64,000 nt of DNA. Source: Bacteroides zoogleoformans. Its GTDB lineage: Bacteria; Bacteroidota; Bacteroidia; Bacteroidales; Bacteroidaceae. Location: NCBI RefSeq assembly GCF_002998435.1, contig NZ_CP027231.1:3203001-3267000 (forward strand). The letters are read 5' to 3'. The notes under the pieces are model-generated. The model was given only the letters and a program-made list of their open reading frames with translations, had not been told where the DNA came from and searched no databases. Made by a program: the position numbers and the translations under genes. Positions 62,235-64,000 of the stretch are shown here, piece by piece. How positions within the stretch are numbered: position 1 is the stretch's first letter; each line of letters starts with the position of its first letter.

Positions 62235-63122
62235 ATGCTGAAACGCAGTTTAGTGTTTAATTCACCTGCCATGCTATCCTTAAAGAACTCGCAGTTAGTG
62301 ATTGCGTTAAAGGAGATCCCCGACGAAAAGTGTACGATTCCTATCGAAGATATAGGGTTTATAATGATTGACAATCCCATGGTGTCGGTTACCATGCCCT
62401 TACTAAACGCTCTGGCAGACAACAATGTGGCCGTGGTTTTCTGCAATGAGAAGGGCATGCCGAACGCAATGCTACTCAATCTGAACTCCAACACCACGCA
62501 GGGTGAGACTTTGCGCTTGCAAACTGAAGCAGGCGAGGTTCTCAAAAAGAATTTGTGGAAACAAGTGATAACTGCCAAAATCAGGAATCAATCAGCTTTA
62601 TTAAATAAAAAGGGGAAGCAAGGTGACATCTTGAAGCCTTATTATATGAATGTAAAAAGTGGTGACAGCAATAATCGCGAGGGGGCGGCTGCCCATATTT
62701 ATTGGGTCGCACTATTCGGTAAGGAATTCGTGCGCAATCGCGATTTACCAGGTATTAATGCTTTGCTTAATTATGGTTACACGGTGTTGCGCGCTGCTGT
62801 AGCCCGTGCTTTAATGGCGTCGGGATTGTTTCCTGCACTTGGTATTTTCCACCGCAACCGCAGCAATGCCTTTCCTTTGGCAGATGACATAATGGAACCA
62901 TATCGTATTTATGTAGACGAAGTGGTTTGCGAGTTGTGCGAAGAGGGAAAAATAGAGCTCAACAAAGAAACCAAAGCACGCCTTATCAATGTGTTAGTAT
63001 GCGATACATCGTTTCCAAAAGTCACACGCCCGTTAAGCATAGGCCTCTCAATAACCATGGCCTCACTCGTAAAATGTTATGCAAAAGAAAATACTCACCT
63101 GAATTTCCCCTGTTTTGAATGA
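62235..63122 (+). CDS. cas1: Cas1, type II CRISPR integrase
   Basis: A 295-residue enzyme that, with Cas2, inserts new spacers. It begins with RSLVFNSPAMLSLKNSQLVI and the beta-rich N-domain. The helical C-domain has the metal site: Glu in SNNREGAAAHIYW, His in GIFHRNRSNAFPLADD and Asp just after. The type II signature NAFPLADDIMEPYR is present. It overlaps cas2 by 4 bp (ATGA), so translation is coupled. Confidence 0.96.
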   Translation: MLKRSLVFNSPAMLSLKNSQLVIALKEIPDEKCTIPIEDIGFIMIDNPMVSVTMPLLNALADNNVAVVFCNEKGMPNAMLLNLNSNTTQGETLRLQTEAGEVLKKNLWKQVITAKIRNQSALLNKKGKQGDILKPYYMNVKSGDSNNREGAAAHIYWVALFGKEFVRNRDLPGINALLNYGYTVLRAAVARALMASGLFPALGIFHRNRSNAFPLADDIMEPYRIYVDEVVCELCEEGKIELNKETKARLINVLVCDTSFPKVTRPLSIGLSITMASLVKCYAKENTHLNFPCFE

Positions 63123-63457
63123 CTGAATTACGTCTTAATGCCTATCATATCATGTGGTTGTTCGTCATGTTCGATTTGCCTACGGTCACCAAAAAAGACC
63201 GTAAAGAGTTCGCTCGATTCCGCAAAGATTTAGAGAAAGATGGATTTTCAATGTATCAGTTTAGTGTTTATATTCGCTATTGTGCTTCCTTGGAAAGTGC
63301 TAACGTACATATCAAACGTGTAAAAAAAATCACTCCAGCCAAAGGTAAAGTCAGTATATTAACTATTACAGATAAACAATATGGGGCTATAATAAATATT
63401 TGGGGAGAAATTAATAAGAAATTAATACAGACCCCTTTGCAGTTAGAATTTTTTTAG
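63119..63457 (+). CDS. cas2: Cas2, CRISPR adaptation protein
   Basis: A 112-residue ferredoxin-fold partner of Cas1. The first strand holds the usual Asp (WLFVMFDLPTVTKKDRKEF); MYQFSVYIRYC and VSILTITDKQYG follow. No csn2 or cas4 follows, which defines the locus as II-C. A possible array promoter (TTTG-N18-TATATTTA, 63436-63465) lies over its 3' end. Confidence 0.95.
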   Translation: MTELRLNAYHIMWLFVMFDLPTVTKKDRKEFARFRKDLEKDGFSMYQFSVYIRYCASLESANVHIKRVKKITPAKGKVSILTITDKQYGAIINIWGEINKKLIQTPLQLEFF

Positions 63458-63465
63458 TATATTTA
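63436..63465 (+). promoter_or_regulatory. Possible CRISPR array promoter in the cas2 3' end
   Basis: TTTG (63436-63439), 18 bp, TATATTTA (63458-63465). The spacing is one short and the last base is off consensus. It would start RNA in the 90-bp leader (63458-63547). Confidence 0.3.
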
Positions 63466-63547
63466 CCATTGAATGCATCTAACACGCCACTTCATGTGAT
63501 TAGAAAACCTCTCAAAATATTTATAATGAGGATAATAGACGATATAT

Positions 63548-63975
63548 GTTGTGGTTTGATGTAGAAAAATGATATAAACCAACGGGTCTCCTTCAGCACA
63601 CGTCCCTTCAGAGTTGTGGTTTGATGTAGAAAAATGATATAAACCAACAGTTATGGAAACTTTATATACGTGCCGGTCGTTGTGGTTTGATGTAGAAAAA
63701 TGATATAAACCAACACAACAATAAAAAGACATTAAAAAAGAAAGTTGTGGTTTGATGTAGAAAAATGATATAAACCAACTTTGGGCAAAATTTGCCTACA
63801 CTGCTTCCGTTGTGGTTTGATGTAGAAAAATGATATAAACCAACGAATCTTTGTTTAAAATGCTAATAAATATAGTTGTGGTTTGATGTAGAAAAATGAT
63901 ATAAACCAACTCTAATCAGGAAAACAATAATCCTCCTAAGTTGTGGTTTGATGTAGAAAAATGATATAAACCAAC
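63548..63975 (+). CRISPR. CRISPR array: seven identical 36-bp repeats, six complete spacers
   Basis: Repeats start at 63548, 63613, 63679, 63744, 63809, 63875 and 63940, each 36 bp and identical, beginning GTTGTGGTTTGATGTAG and ending GATATAAACCAAC. Spacers are 29 or 30 bp. The crRNA strand is plus, because the 5' part of the repeat pairs with the tracrRNA anti-repeat. The spacers show no match to each other. The array follows cas2 with a 90-bp leader. After the last repeat, 63977-63998 is a palindrome rather than a normal-looking spacer. Confidence 0.98.
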
Positions 63976-63976
63976 A

Positions 63977-63998
63977 AAAGACCTTTTTAAAGGTCTTT
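63977..63998 (+). terminator. Palindrome after the last repeat, probable array terminator
   Basis: AAAGACCTT pairs with AAGGTCTTT around a short T-rich loop. The window ends two bases later, so a following T run cannot be checked. A seventh spacer is the alternative. Confidence 0.45.
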
Positions 63999-64000
63999 CT

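Noticed and set aside
63548..63975. Promoters inside each CRISPR repeat, as in Neisseria II-C arrays
   Set aside because: The repeat contains no TAnnTTTG box on either strand.

Overview
The window looks like a Bacteroides chromosome (family level is safe, species is not). The evidence is the promoter style (repeated TTTG-N19-21-TAnnTTTG pairs instead of -35/-10 boxes), a SusC/SusD/SusE/SusF block, a short Bacteroidetes-type primary sigma factor, an S-type sulfatase and several lipoproteins typical of this group. Most of it is ordinary housekeeping DNA. The accessory parts are a polysaccharide-utilisation region at about 5.6-20.6 kb and a type II-C CRISPR-Cas locus at the right end (58.4-64 kb).

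Layout. 1-5.6 kb: start of glnS, a candidate small RNA, ribE, a divergent hydrolase/AraC pair, and two small hypothetical genes. 5.6-10.5 kb, minus strand: lacI, an MFS sugar transporter and a GH65 phosphorylase. 10.8-13.0 kb: a broken sensor gene and a GH53 endo-galactanase, flanked by two copies of an unusual 11-bp-phased repeat element. 13.2-20.6 kb: susC, susD, susE and susF homologues. A near-identical operator lies 54-55 bp upstream of a TATTTTTG box in front of both lacI and susC, which ties the two arms into one regulon around the GH53 segment. 20.7-25.1 kb: Crp-like regulator, MATE exporter, tRNA-Ser/Glu/Lys cluster, YihY membrane protein and RNase P RNA. 25.5-29.4 kb: a murein-peptide salvage cluster (NlpC/P60 endopeptidase, dipeptide epimerase, transglutaminase-like lipoprotein). 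29.7-34.2 kb: HtrA protease, rpoD, a clostripain-like lipoprotein.

34.6-57.5 kb: a four-domain sulfur-trafficking flavoprotein with a MarR regulator; rlmH; nadC; an ECF sigma factor followed by a membrane-anchored beta-barrel protein and two small envelope proteins; a nitronate monooxygenase-type enzyme; alanine dehydrogenase; an M23 peptidase; a C69 dipeptidase; a phosphohexomutase; a ferredoxin-flavodoxin protein; an AspT-like exchanger; a surface-repeat protein; a sulfatase; and an acyl-CoA ligase.

57.7-64 kb: a decayed RhuM gene, then tracrRNA (minus strand) divergent from cas9-cas1-cas2 and a CRISPR array of seven identical 36-bp repeats. The tracrRNA was located by its partial match to the repeat and its AAUAAGGC nexus. 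The tracrRNA and cas9 promoters appear to overlap.

The least expected signal is a set of three intergenic arrays with unrelated core sequences (CCGTAT, CTTGTACAAG, TTTTTAGTAAAAA) that all repeat at 11 or 22 bp, that is, one or two turns of the helix. I do not know a described function for them.
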